From an uncultured Caulobacterales bacterium (GTDB taxonomy: Bacteria; Pseudomonadota; Alphaproteobacteria; Caulobacterales; Maricaulaceae): a stretch of 64,000 bases of DNA. The translations under genes and the position numbers were made by a program. A model generated the notes under the pieces. It searched no databases and was not told the DNA's origin. It saw only the letters and a program-made list of their open reading frames with translations. Shown piece by piece: positions 15,837-22,906 of the stretch (position 1 is its first letter; the number at the start of each line of letters is the position of its first letter). The stretch is from the NCBI GenBank assembly GCA_947503715.1, contig CANNER010000004.1:186001-250000 (forward strand), read 5' to 3'.

Positions 15837-16411
15837 TGGCTATCAGCAACCTATTTTGGGACTCTAATGTCTTTATTGCTTTCCTAAATGACGAAAAGGA
15901 AATCTATGACATTCCAAGCATTGAGCAATATTTGGAGGATGCCAGACAGGGCAAGTGTAAGATATACACGTCCTCAATCGTATTTACAGAAGTCACACCT
16001 AAAAAGCTTGTGAAATCGGAGTACGGTACATTCAATGACTTTATAGCCGACTTTAGAGGCCAAGTTATTACAATAGGGAATGATCCTATTATTGGGTCTC
16101 TCGCTGGAGAGTTGAAAGACCTGCCATATAAGAAAAGCAACTCTACAAAACGCATTCTAACAACCGGCGATGCTATTATGCTTGCAACTGCATTGGAGCT
16201 AGAATCCAGCTATGGCGTTGAGCTGGATATATTTCATACCTTTGATAACGGAGGCGGCCCGCGTAGTCCCGAGGGGGGTAAAGCTATTCCAATGCTTACA
16301 TATCAAGATTGGTGCGAGGGTATTGAGAGCGATCCGCTTGCCGCGAGGGTGATAGAGATGGATCGGCGCAAGCCAATCCATCCCACACCTAATATGTTTA
16401 CCTCTTACTGA
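15830..16411 (+). CDS. PIN-domain ribonuclease-like protein
   Basis: A 193-residue protein with a PIN fold. The acidic residues expected for metal-dependent RNA cleavage are visible: D11 in FWDSN, E54 in FTEV, D114 in TTGDAIMLATAL and D139 in FHTFD. The C-terminal 50 residues extend beyond a minimal PIN domain. It overlaps the preceding gene by seven bases and ends 136 bases before the tRNA-like gene. It could be the toxic or effector nuclease of a two-gene toxin or defence module; the target RNA is unknown. Confidence 0.82.
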   Translation: MVMAISNLFWDSNVFIAFLNDEKEIYDIPSIEQYLEDARQGKCKIYTSSIVFTEVTPKKLVKSEYGTFNDFIADFRGQVITIGNDPIIGSLAGELKDLPYKKSNSTKRILTTGDAIMLATALELESSYGVELDIFHTFDNGGGPRSPEGGKAIPMLTYQDWCEGIESDPLAARVIEMDRRKPIHPTPNMFTSY

Positions 16412-16546
16412 CAGGGCGAAAATCGACCTATCTCGCGACACAGCGTGTAAACTATTAGTACGCAAAAAAAGGAAGCGTTTTGGTGGATGCCGAGAGGCTT
16501 GCAAAAGAAAAGCCCGCTGACGAGTCAACAAGCTAATCCATGTTTT

Positions 16547-16620
16547 CAGGGCGGTGACTGGATTCGAACCAGTATTCCTCCGCTTTTCACGCGGTAGCTT
16601 TACCAATTAGCTACACCCTG
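16547..16620 (-). tRNA. tRNA-Phe(GAA)-like gene with disturbed acceptor stem
   Basis: Read on the minus strand from 16620, the sequence folds as a cloverleaf: U8-A9, D-arm GCTA...AAGC, anticodon stem CCGC/GCGG with loop GTGAAAA (anticodon GAA, phenylalanine), a five-base variable region, and T-arm ACTGG-TTCGAAT-CCAGT. The acceptor 5' strand CAGGGTG should pair with CACCCTG, but the 3' strand reads CACC-GCC-CTG, with three extra bases. No CCA follows. It lies inside the island. It may be a decaying or specialised island tRNA. Confidence 0.55.
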
Positions 16621-16752
16621 AACTAAACCCTATGGTCTAAACCATAGAGTTGTGGTCAGGGCTAACATTCTATCGGCAATTTAGCGGGCGTACAATAGAC
16701 TGGTGCGGGAAAGAGACATATTTCTAAAAAAACGAACGTCGCAAAAAACAGA

Positions 16753-16775
16753 CTAGGCACCACGCTATGCACGAG
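16753..16775 (+). repeat. Two arm-type repeats near the right island end
   Basis: CTAGGCACCAC (16753-16763) and CTATGCACGAG (16765-16775) resemble the three CTRGGCACRGC repeats near the left end at 10198-10230. They lie about 50 bases inside the right att copy, consistent with integrase arm-type sites. Confidence 0.5.
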
Positions 16776-16824
16776 AACAAGTTAGTGCGATTTTTGCGTT
16801 ATAAAACAATGATTTAGATTAGGT

Positions 16825-16841
16825 AAATGGCGCACTGGGGA
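16825..16841. repeat. Probable att site at the tRNA-Arg 3' end
   Basis: Seventeen bases identical to 10060-10076, covering three bases beyond the tRNA, the encoded CCA and the 3' acceptor strand of tRNA-Arg(ACG). It marks the tRNA-proximal boundary of the 6.8-kb island. Confidence 0.8.
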
Positions 16842-16904
16842 GGATTCGAACCCCCGACCCCTTGATTCGTAGTCAAGTACTCTATCCAACTGAGCTACCA
16901 GTGC
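16828..16904 (-). tRNA. tRNA-Arg(ACG)
   Basis: Minus-strand cloverleaf with acceptor GCACTGG/CCAGTGC, D-arm GCTC...GAGT, anticodon stem-loop TTGACTACGAATCAA with anticodon ACG, and T-arm GGGGG-TTCGAAT-CCTCC. The CCA end is encoded (16828-16830). The 3' end is the attachment target of the island on its left, and the gene is left intact. Confidence 0.95.
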
Positions 16905-16971
16905 GTGGTCGTCTTTCAACGAGGTGCGCCTTAAAGCGGAAAATGCCCGCGCCCGCAAGCGCTTTTTGCCG

Positions 16972-17466
16972 CTAATTTATAGCTTTTGCATAGTAACATA
17001 CGGCTTTGCTTTTTTCCGGTATGTTCCGCTTACCTATGGCTATGAACCCCGCGCGCTGGTGAAACATGTGCGAGCCAGGATTGTCGGGACGCGTGTTCAC
17101 CTCACAAGCCAAATTTTTATAACCCTGTGATTGAGCGTGAACCGCCAAGTCTTGATAAAGCGCGTGACCCACACCCTGCCCCTGCGCCTCGGCTGCAATG
17201 ACTATACGGTCAATATAGAAAAATTCGGACAAGTTCTGACGCAGCCATATCAAATTCGCATGATCGGGGTAATCGATATCATGGGGATATGCCAACAAAG
17301 CCCCCAGCAACTGACCTGTTTCAGGATCAATCATGCATTTTTGATAACTGGTTTTAGAGAGAAGATAATCCAATCCCTTATTGTCCAGCGGCGAGAGCCA
17401 ATGCACAAATTCTGCGTTCAGCTGTAGAAAACGCGCTTTATATTCTGAGGAAAAGGCAACGATCAT
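16972..17466 (-). CDS. GNAT-family N-acetyltransferase
   Basis: A 164-residue acetyl-CoA-dependent acetyltransferase. Motif A of the GNAT fold is clear: IDRIVIAAEAQGQGVGHALY, near residues 84-103, with the acetyl-CoA pyrophosphate loop Q-x-x-G-x-G. A late FHQRAGFIAIG fits motif B. The substrate cannot be predicted. The ATG overlaps the stop of the upstream S58 peptidase by four bases, so the two form an operon. It is the first chromosomal gene beside the island target tRNA. Confidence 0.85.
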   Translation of the reverse strand: MIVAFSSEYKARFLQLNAEFVHWLSPLDNKGLDYLLSKTSYQKCMIDPETGQLLGALLAYPHDIDYPDHANLIWLRQNLSEFFYIDRIVIAAEAQGQGVGHALYQDLAVHAQSQGYKNLACEVNTRPDNPGSHMFHQRAGFIAIGKRNIPEKSKAVCYYAKAIN

Positions 17467-18404
17467 AGGGCCAGTAAAACCCCACGCGTCAGCGCCCGTG
17501 CGACTGCGCGTGCCGCAGCAGCGCCTAACGCTGCCAAGTCAATCGGGCGCTCACAGGACTTATCGCCAAGACTCAGCGCAAATAATGTATCCCCGTCCAA
17601 TGGCGTATGGGCCGGCTGTACGGCCATCGCAATGCCGTCCTGCGCCATAATCGCCAAACGTTTGAGTTGTTTCTGCGTGAGGGCCGCATCTGTCATGATT
17701 GCGCCGATGACCGTGGACTGCCCTGCCGCCTTTAGGAATGCGAGCTTTGTGTCTTGGGGGTCTGACCATCTATAACCCTCTGGCGGGCGGCGGGACCCGA
17801 ATTCTCCGTCACGTTCATAAACCCAGGCCCACGGGCAATTCGTGCCAGGCATAAAGGGGGATCCGACGGGATTGGCCGCAATCACGGCTTGAACAGAGAT
17901 ATTCTCGACCCGTTCCGTCGCAATCCCCAGACCGCCGGGATAGAGCCCTGCCGTGGCACCGTACCCGGCTCCAACGCTGCCTTCATTTGCAGACGCTTCT
18001 GCAGCTTCGCAGGCCGCAATCGCGAGGTCGCGAAAAGGCGGGGTTTGGCCCCAGTCTTTGTCGCCCCCATTCGCATTGTCGAATAAAATGGCGGAGGGTA
18101 CAATGGGGCTTACCGGTATGGGGGCGGGACCGGGCGCATAACCTATGCCTTTTCCGCCAAGCCATGCCGTCGCCCCATCGGCCGCCGCCAACCCATAGAC
18201 CGAGCCACCCGAGAGCATAAGGGCATGGACCTGTTCAATCAGCCCGCCATCTTGCAGCGCAGAGATTTCGCGTGTGCCAGGCCCGCCGCCGCGCACATCC
18301 ACCGAGGCAATTGCGGGATTATCGGGCAGGATAATGGTAACGCCGGTCTTCACCCGCGCGTCCTGCGCCTGTCCGATTTTATATCCAGGGAGTAGGTCAA
18401 TCAT
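17463..18404 (-). CDS. P1/S58 family peptidase (DmpA-like)
   Basis: A 313-residue member of the S58 aminopeptidase family (DmpA/L-aminopeptidase D-esterase type), N-terminal-nucleophile-like enzymes that self-cleave and remove N-terminal residues from peptides. Characteristic segments are present: TREISALQDGG and VHALMLSGGSVYGL in the N-terminal half, GAGYGATAG near 145, and the C-terminal TVIGAIMTDAALT with HTPLDGDTLFAL. The Ser/Thr before VIGAI is the probable self-cleavage nucleophile. Length matches the short cytoplasmic branch; no signal peptide. It is upstream of and coupled to the GNAT gene. Confidence 0.9.
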   Translation of the reverse strand: MIDLLPGYKIGQAQDARVKTGVTIILPDNPAIASVDVRGGGPGTREISALQDGGLIEQVHALMLSGGSVYGLAAADGATAWLGGKGIGYAPGPAPIPVSPIVPSAILFDNANGGDKDWGQTPPFRDLAIAACEAAEASANEGSVGAGYGATAGLYPGGLGIATERVENISVQAVIAANPVGSPFMPGTNCPWAWVYERDGEFGSRRPPEGYRWSDPQDTKLAFLKAAGQSTVIGAIMTDAALTQKQLKRLAIMAQDGIAMAVQPAHTPLDGDTLFALSLGDKSCERPIDLAALGAAAARAVARALTRGVLLAL

Positions 18405-18593
18405 GGAGCAGGCTTAGGACGCAAATTGGGCTCTGACAAAAGGATTTATGACGATGCGGCCCGAAAAAACTGCCTGTATAAAATTCCAGCCAATCAACCT
18501 GTGTTAAAGCCAGCCCTCTTCTGAAATGTTATGTTATTCAGATGCGCCATTTGAATTCGTCTGCCTGACGTTTCCGGCGACAGGCCTGAAACG

Positions 18594-19355
18594 ATGATGA
18601 GCGGATCCCTAAACCAGACACTTCAAGACCCAGACACGGCTGTTTTCCGAAAACTGACGAGTCTTACACCTGCCACAATGGGAGACCTTGCTCCCTTTGC
18701 AAAAATTCCAATGCAGCCAAGGGCGGTCTCAAAGGGCGATATCGTGATCGACAATCGTGCGATGAGCAAACGTCTTTATCTTGTAACATCAGGCTGGTTT
18801 TACGCCTATTCCTTCCTGCCCAATGGCCGGCGGCAGGTTTATCATATCTATCAAGAAGGCGACTTTATCGGTTTCGAAGATATGATGCACAGTAAAAACG
18901 CTTTTTCAGCAGGCGCACTGACGGCGGGCCGCATTTGCGAGATCGACATTCCAGCTATAAATAACATTTTAGGATCGCATCCGCGATTTGCGAGCTATCT
19001 CTACGCTGTGAGCTCTCTCAACCACATTGTCATGATGGACCGCATGCAATCTATCGCGCGTCAGAATCCACGCGAGCGCGTTGCGCATTTTCTATTGGAA
19101 ATGGCCAATCGTGTGCGGGTCACGTCAAAATTCCATAGCGGACAGAGCGGGAACTCCCTCACCTTCAATCTCCCGATGGTGCAGGACCTTTTCGCAGATT
19201 GTGTCGGCCTAACAGCGGTTCACATTTCCAGAACTCTGACATGGATGACGCAAGAGGGTCTGATTGCAAGACCGTCCAGAACGCTTATAACAATTAAGGA
19301 CGAAGACGGACTGATTGAGCTGGCCAGTTATCGTAATCGTTATAAAAGAGACTAA
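18594..19355 (+). CDS. Crp/Fnr-family transcriptional regulator (first copy)
   Basis: A 253-residue regulator with an N-terminal cyclic-nucleotide-binding-like beta-roll (about residues 35-125, LYLVTSGWFYAYSFLPNGRRQVYHI) and a C-terminal winged helix (190-235, MVQDLFADCVGLTAVHISRTL). The beta-roll lacks the cAMP-binding RxS pattern of Crp and the N-terminal cysteine cluster of Fnr, so the signal is unknown. It is followed by a second, related Crp/Fnr gene and a LOV kinase on the same strand. Such pairs of Crp-like proteins with a blue-light kinase suggest a light- or stress-responsive circuit. The ligand and targets are not visible. Confidence 0.9.
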   Translation: MMSGSLNQTLQDPDTAVFRKLTSLTPATMGDLAPFAKIPMQPRAVSKGDIVIDNRAMSKRLYLVTSGWFYAYSFLPNGRRQVYHIYQEGDFIGFEDMMHSKNAFSAGALTAGRICEIDIPAINNILGSHPRFASYLYAVSSLNHIVMMDRMQSIARQNPRERVAHFLLEMANRVRVTSKFHSGQSGNSLTFNLPMVQDLFADCVGLTAVHISRTLTWMTQEGLIARPSRTLITIKDEDGLIELASYRNRYKRD

Positions 19356-19546
19356 GATTGCCTACGACTAAAACTATGATTACTAATTTGAATATATTGT
19401 TTAAGAATAAAATCTGCCTGCGTTATCCTGCCACAGTTGTATGGCTCCATAGCCTTCCCAAATTAGCAGATGTTAGAAATGGCGGTCTTAAGCAACGCCA
19501 TCGTCACGAGGCATTGTGCTTCGTCGATCAGAACGGCGTGTAGAAC

Positions 19547-20311
19547 ATGGCGGGTGAATTTTTAAAAAAGCTCGAAATCTTTGCAGAATTGAGCGAGGCT
19601 GAGGCCAATCTATATAGGTCCCTGACTCAGACTGAGCGGACGTTAAACGAAAACCAGACGCTTTTGACGGATGGTGCGCCTCAATCCAATTTATATGTTG
19701 TCAAATCCGGCTGGTTTTATTCCTATGCCATTCTACCCGATGGAAGCCGTCAGGTTCACGGAATTTTCACGGCGGGCGACGTAATCGGGACAGAACATCT
19801 GTCTTGGGGGACATCAATGTCCAGCGTTGCTGCGGCGTCAGACGGCGTCGTGTATCAAATTCCCGTTAAAGCGGCACGTCAGTTCCTCATGGACAATCCG
19901 CGCCTAAACGCAATTTTTTACGCGCTGCACATGGTGCATAACGGGCTGCTTTTGGACCGGATCACCGCGGTCTCCCGTCTGGGGGCTTACCAGAAATTAG
20001 CTTATTTCCTGGCGGATACGCTCATTCGTCAAAATCTTATTCTGGAAACAGAGACGGATATTCTACACCTCCCGCTCTCGCAAAATTTTGTTGCAGATTG
20101 TCTGGGCCTCTCTTCCGTGCATGTTTCACGTCAGGTCGGAAAACTGATCAAAAATGGGATTATCGAGAAACAAGGCCGGTATGATTTTCGTGTCCTGGAC
20201 CGGGACGCGCTACTGAAGCTAAGTGACTATACGGACCGGTTTGCCGATATTGCGAGCAGCAATTTCGATGCAAATTTTTCATCCGATCATTCGAAAGGTG
20301 AATTTGGATAG
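19547..20311 (+). CDS. Crp/Fnr-family transcriptional regulator (second copy)
   Basis: A 254-residue paralogue of the preceding regulator. It shares the segment LYVVKSGWFYSYAILPDGSRQVHGIF in the beta-roll and a similar winged helix (LSQNFVADCLGLSSVHVSRQVGKL). No Fnr-type cysteine cluster or Crp-type cAMP residues are seen. The 191 bases before it hold no convincing gene and may carry its promoter. It is followed after five bases by the LOV kinase, so these two are probably co-transcribed. The duplication suggests the two regulators answer the same kind of signal. Confidence 0.9.
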   Translation: MAGEFLKKLEIFAELSEAEANLYRSLTQTERTLNENQTLLTDGAPQSNLYVVKSGWFYSYAILPDGSRQVHGIFTAGDVIGTEHLSWGTSMSSVAAASDGVVYQIPVKAARQFLMDNPRLNAIFYALHMVHNGLLLDRITAVSRLGAYQKLAYFLADTLIRQNLILETETDILHLPLSQNFVADCLGLSSVHVSRQVGKLIKNGIIEKQGRYDFRVLDRDALLKLSDYTDRFADIASSNFDANFSSDHSKGEFG

Positions 20312-20316
20312 ACGTC

Positions 20317-21360
20317 ATGCGTCACGATATGACATTTGATGGCGACGCGCCCAGTTTGGGCGCGTTTGACGTTTCGCATTTCTTCGATGTCACAAATATG
20401 TCCGTCGTCATTTCCGACGCGCGGGAACCGGACCTTCCGATTATCTATGTTAACCGCGCCTTTGAGATGACAACTGGCTATGCGCGCTCATTCGCGGTCG
20501 GACGAAATTGTCGATTTATGCAGGGCGAGGATACTGATCCCGCAACTGTTCGAAGAATAAGGCAGGCCCTCAAAAAAGGTCAACCGGTCACGGAAGTCCT
20601 GACAAATTACCGCGCGGATAAAACACCCTTTCTCAACGAGCTCATCCTAACGCCGATCTATGACAAGCAAGATCGGCTCGTCTTTTATGTCGGCGTTCAA
20701 ACCGTTATCAATGAGGCCATCTCTCAGGACATTACGAAAGATGAGGGTCGTAACCTTGTCGCCTCTATACAGCGGCATATTACGTCGCATTTAGATGTCA
20801 TTATGGACATTTCATCTCTCGCGGATGACAATGAGACCGTTACAATATCAGATGTGAAACGCGACTTCCTGAAACGAATTTCAAGTCTCGACGTGCTTTA
20901 TCGTGATTTGGGGTCCCATCTTTCAGAAGATGGACTGGTCGATCTGGGGGCCTATGTCAGTCATATTACCTCAATATGTGCAGCCCGCTTTGCCCGCTTT
21001 GGTGTCAGGGTAAATATCCGAACGGAAAGCCTGCCCGCACCCATTGATTATTCAGTTCGTATTGGCCTGATCCTCAATGAAATTTTGGAAAACGCATTGC
21101 GTCATGCTTTTCATGGTCGGGACACCGGGTTTGTAGAAGTTTTGATGACCTTAAGCGATGATACACTGACACTTTCCGTCATAGATGACGGGACGGGTTT
21201 TTCGACCGTAGAGCCTTGGCCCGCCATTGGACGGTACGGCGCAGCCGTCACCCGCTTACTTCTGGATTTAACTGGCGGGGAGATCAGTTTTGAGAGCTCC
21301 AAACACGGCACAGTCATTGAAATAACCTCGCCTCTGACGGCAAATGGTGTGAAACCCTAA
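20317..21360 (+). CDS. LOV-domain HWE/HisKA_2-type histidine kinase
   Basis: A 347-residue soluble blue-light sensor kinase. The LOV photoreceptor core GRNCRFMQG is at 62-70, with C65 as the flavin-adduct cysteine. Residues 145-165 should be the phosphoacceptor helix but read QRHITSHLDVI: where HWE/HisKA_2 kinases have His-Arg, this protein has Arg153-His154. The C-terminal ATPase part has the N-box NEILENALRHAF (254-265) and DDGTGF (290-295). Signal transfer is probably to a separate response regulator, not encoded nearby. It starts five bases after the second Crp/Fnr gene. The odd H-box means kinase activity is uncertain. Confidence 0.9.
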   Translation: MRHDMTFDGDAPSLGAFDVSHFFDVTNMSVVISDAREPDLPIIYVNRAFEMTTGYARSFAVGRNCRFMQGEDTDPATVRRIRQALKKGQPVTEVLTNYRADKTPFLNELILTPIYDKQDRLVFYVGVQTVINEAISQDITKDEGRNLVASIQRHITSHLDVIMDISSLADDNETVTISDVKRDFLKRISSLDVLYRDLGSHLSEDGLVDLGAYVSHITSICAARFARFGVRVNIRTESLPAPIDYSVRIGLILNEILENALRHAFHGRDTGFVEVLMTLSDDTLTLSVIDDGTGFSTVEPWPAIGRYGAAVTRLLLDLTGGEISFESSKHGTVIEITSPLTANGVKP

Positions 21361-21362
21361 CC

Positions 21363-21530
21363 TTATTCTTCCTCTGTGGACTCTTTCAGGTCGGTTTTGG
21401 CGGCTAAGCCGGAGTCAACATCAGTCAAAGCATCATTCTGCAGGGCTTTCGAGCTCGCCGTGGTCGCCTCATTTGCTGCATCGCGGGTTTTTTCCCAAGC
21501 TGGGTTTTCGGTGTTTTTCTTGTCTGACAT
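21363..21530 (-). CDS. Small acidic hydrophilic protein, 55 aa
   Basis: A short minus-strand gene starting at ATG 21530 with AAGGA eight to twelve bases before it. The product begins MSDKKNTENPAWEKTRDAA and is rich in Ala, Thr, Asp and Glu, with no hydrophobic core; it looks intrinsically disordered. It ends three bases after the LOV kinase stop, in convergent orientation. The function is unknown. The clean ribosome-binding site and codon use support it as real; homology was not tested. Confidence 0.55.
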   Translation of the reverse strand: MSDKKNTENPAWEKTRDAANEATTASSKALQNDALTDVDSGLAAKTDLKESTEEE

Positions 21531-21655
21531 AAATTTTCCTTTCAGATTTTTAATTGCATACGGACTTTAACGTAAAGACCGCGCTCTTGTTCCAAAACTC
21601 CGCCCTGCGTCGTTTTCGATATTTACGGAGCCAAATGTTCTTGTTATGTTCACAC

Positions 21656-22894
21656 ATGACCAAGACACTTATTGATAAGCTGAAGATCCTCGCGGATGCC
21701 GCAAAATATGATGCGTCCTGCGCCTCCTCTGCGACGAATCGCAAAGATAGTGCAACGTCCGGTGGGATTGGATCGACGGAAGGGATGGGGATTTGTCATT
21801 CTTATGCGCCGGACGGCCGCTGTATCAGCCTGCTCAAAATCCTGATGACGAATTTCTGCATCTATGACTGCCGCTATTGCGTGAATCGCGTGTCGTCCAA
21901 TGTTGAACGGGCACGGTTTTCCGTCGAAGAAGTCGTCACGCTGACGCTCGATTTCTACAAGCGGAATTATATTGAGGGGCTATTTCTCTCCTCAGGCATT
22001 ATCCGGTCATCTGATTATACAATGGAGCAGATGGTCGAAATCGCACGGCGTTTGCGTGAAGATCATCTCTTCAAAGGCTATATTCACCTCAAAACAATCC
22101 CTGAAGCTGACCCACTCCTCATTAAACAAGCAGGGCTTTTAGCGGACCGACTTTCAATCAATATTGAACTTCCAACGGAAGCCGCGCTGCAATCCTACGC
22201 GCCTGAGAAATCAACCACGACCATTAAAACGGCCATGGCCGATGTGCGACAGGGCATTGAGGATGCCCGTCCGGACATTAAAGAACGCTCGCGTTTCCGC
22301 CCTGCGAAATTCTCACCCGCCGGGCAATCGACACAAATGATCGTCGGCGCAGATGCCAGCAGGGATGCCGATATTATGACATCCTCCACGACGCTCTATT
22401 CCAGTTATAAATTGAAGCGCGTTTATTATTCCGCCTTCTCGCCCATTCAGGATGCGTCGAAAGACCTGCCCCTCGTCAAGCCGCCGCTGATGCGGGAACA
22501 TCGTCTTTATCAGTCGGATTGGCTGCTGCGCTTTTACGGTTTTAAAGTGAGCGAGATTTTTTCAGGTCAAAGCAACGGCATGCTCGACCTGGATATCGAT
22601 CCCAAACTCAGCTGGGCCATTGCCAATCGCTCCGGCTTTCCGGTGAATATAAACACGGCGCCAAAAGAACGCCTCTTGCGCGTGCCTGGGCTGGGTCTGA
22701 AATCGATTGACCGGATACTCCTCGCACGACGACAGACAAAGCTCCGCCTCGCCGATGTGAAAACGATTGCCCGGTCGATTAAGACGTGCCGCGCCTTTAT
22801 TGAGACCTCGGACTGGAACCCCGGCAGTCTGCTCGACAGCGTCGCCCTACGCCAAGTCTTTGCGCCGGAGCCGGAACAACTCGCACTTTTGTAG
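21656..22894 (+). CDS. Putative DNA modification/repair radical SAM protein
   Basis: A 412-residue radical SAM protein of the type encoded beside DUF4130/uracil-DNA glycosylase proteins (TIGR03916-like). The 4Fe-4S cluster motif CIYDCRYC places cysteines at 68, 72 and 75. It is followed by conserved RNYIEGLFLSSGI and HLKTIPEADP. The C-terminal part (about residues 320-380) has a helix-hairpin-helix-like NTAPKERLLRVPGLGLKSIDRIL, suggesting DNA contact. I set the start at ATG 21656 (MTKTLIDKLKILADAAKYD), where family similarity begins; a longer frame from 21554 exists. It is 12 bases upstream of udgX and surely co-transcribed. Confidence 0.88.
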   Translation: MTKTLIDKLKILADAAKYDASCASSATNRKDSATSGGIGSTEGMGICHSYAPDGRCISLLKILMTNFCIYDCRYCVNRVSSNVERARFSVEEVVTLTLDFYKRNYIEGLFLSSGIIRSSDYTMEQMVEIARRLREDHLFKGYIHLKTIPEADPLLIKQAGLLADRLSINIELPTEAALQSYAPEKSTTTIKTAMADVRQGIEDARPDIKERSRFRPAKFSPAGQSTQMIVGADASRDADIMTSSTTLYSSYKLKRVYYSAFSPIQDASKDLPLVKPPLMREHRLYQSDWLLRFYGFKVSEIFSGQSNGMLDLDIDPKLSWAIANRSGFPVNINTAPKERLLRVPGLGLKSIDRILLARRQTKLRLADVKTIARSIKTCRAFIETSDWNPGSLLDSVALRQVFAPEPEQLALL

Positions 22895-22906
22895 GGATAT
22901 GGGGCT

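Noticed and set aside
15027-16411. Ordinary VapBC toxin-antitoxin pair
   Set aside because: The first protein is 269 residues and shows no AbrB, ribbon-helix-helix or Phd-type antitoxin fold, so the name would mislead.
16470-16500. Similarity to the 5' end of 23S rRNA (GGTGGATGCC)
   Set aside because: Only about ten bases match and the flanks do not continue; likely chance.
19358-19543. 61-codon ORF between the two Crp/Fnr genes
   Set aside because: It has no good ribosome site, unusual composition and no recognisable pattern; more likely promoter and spacer.
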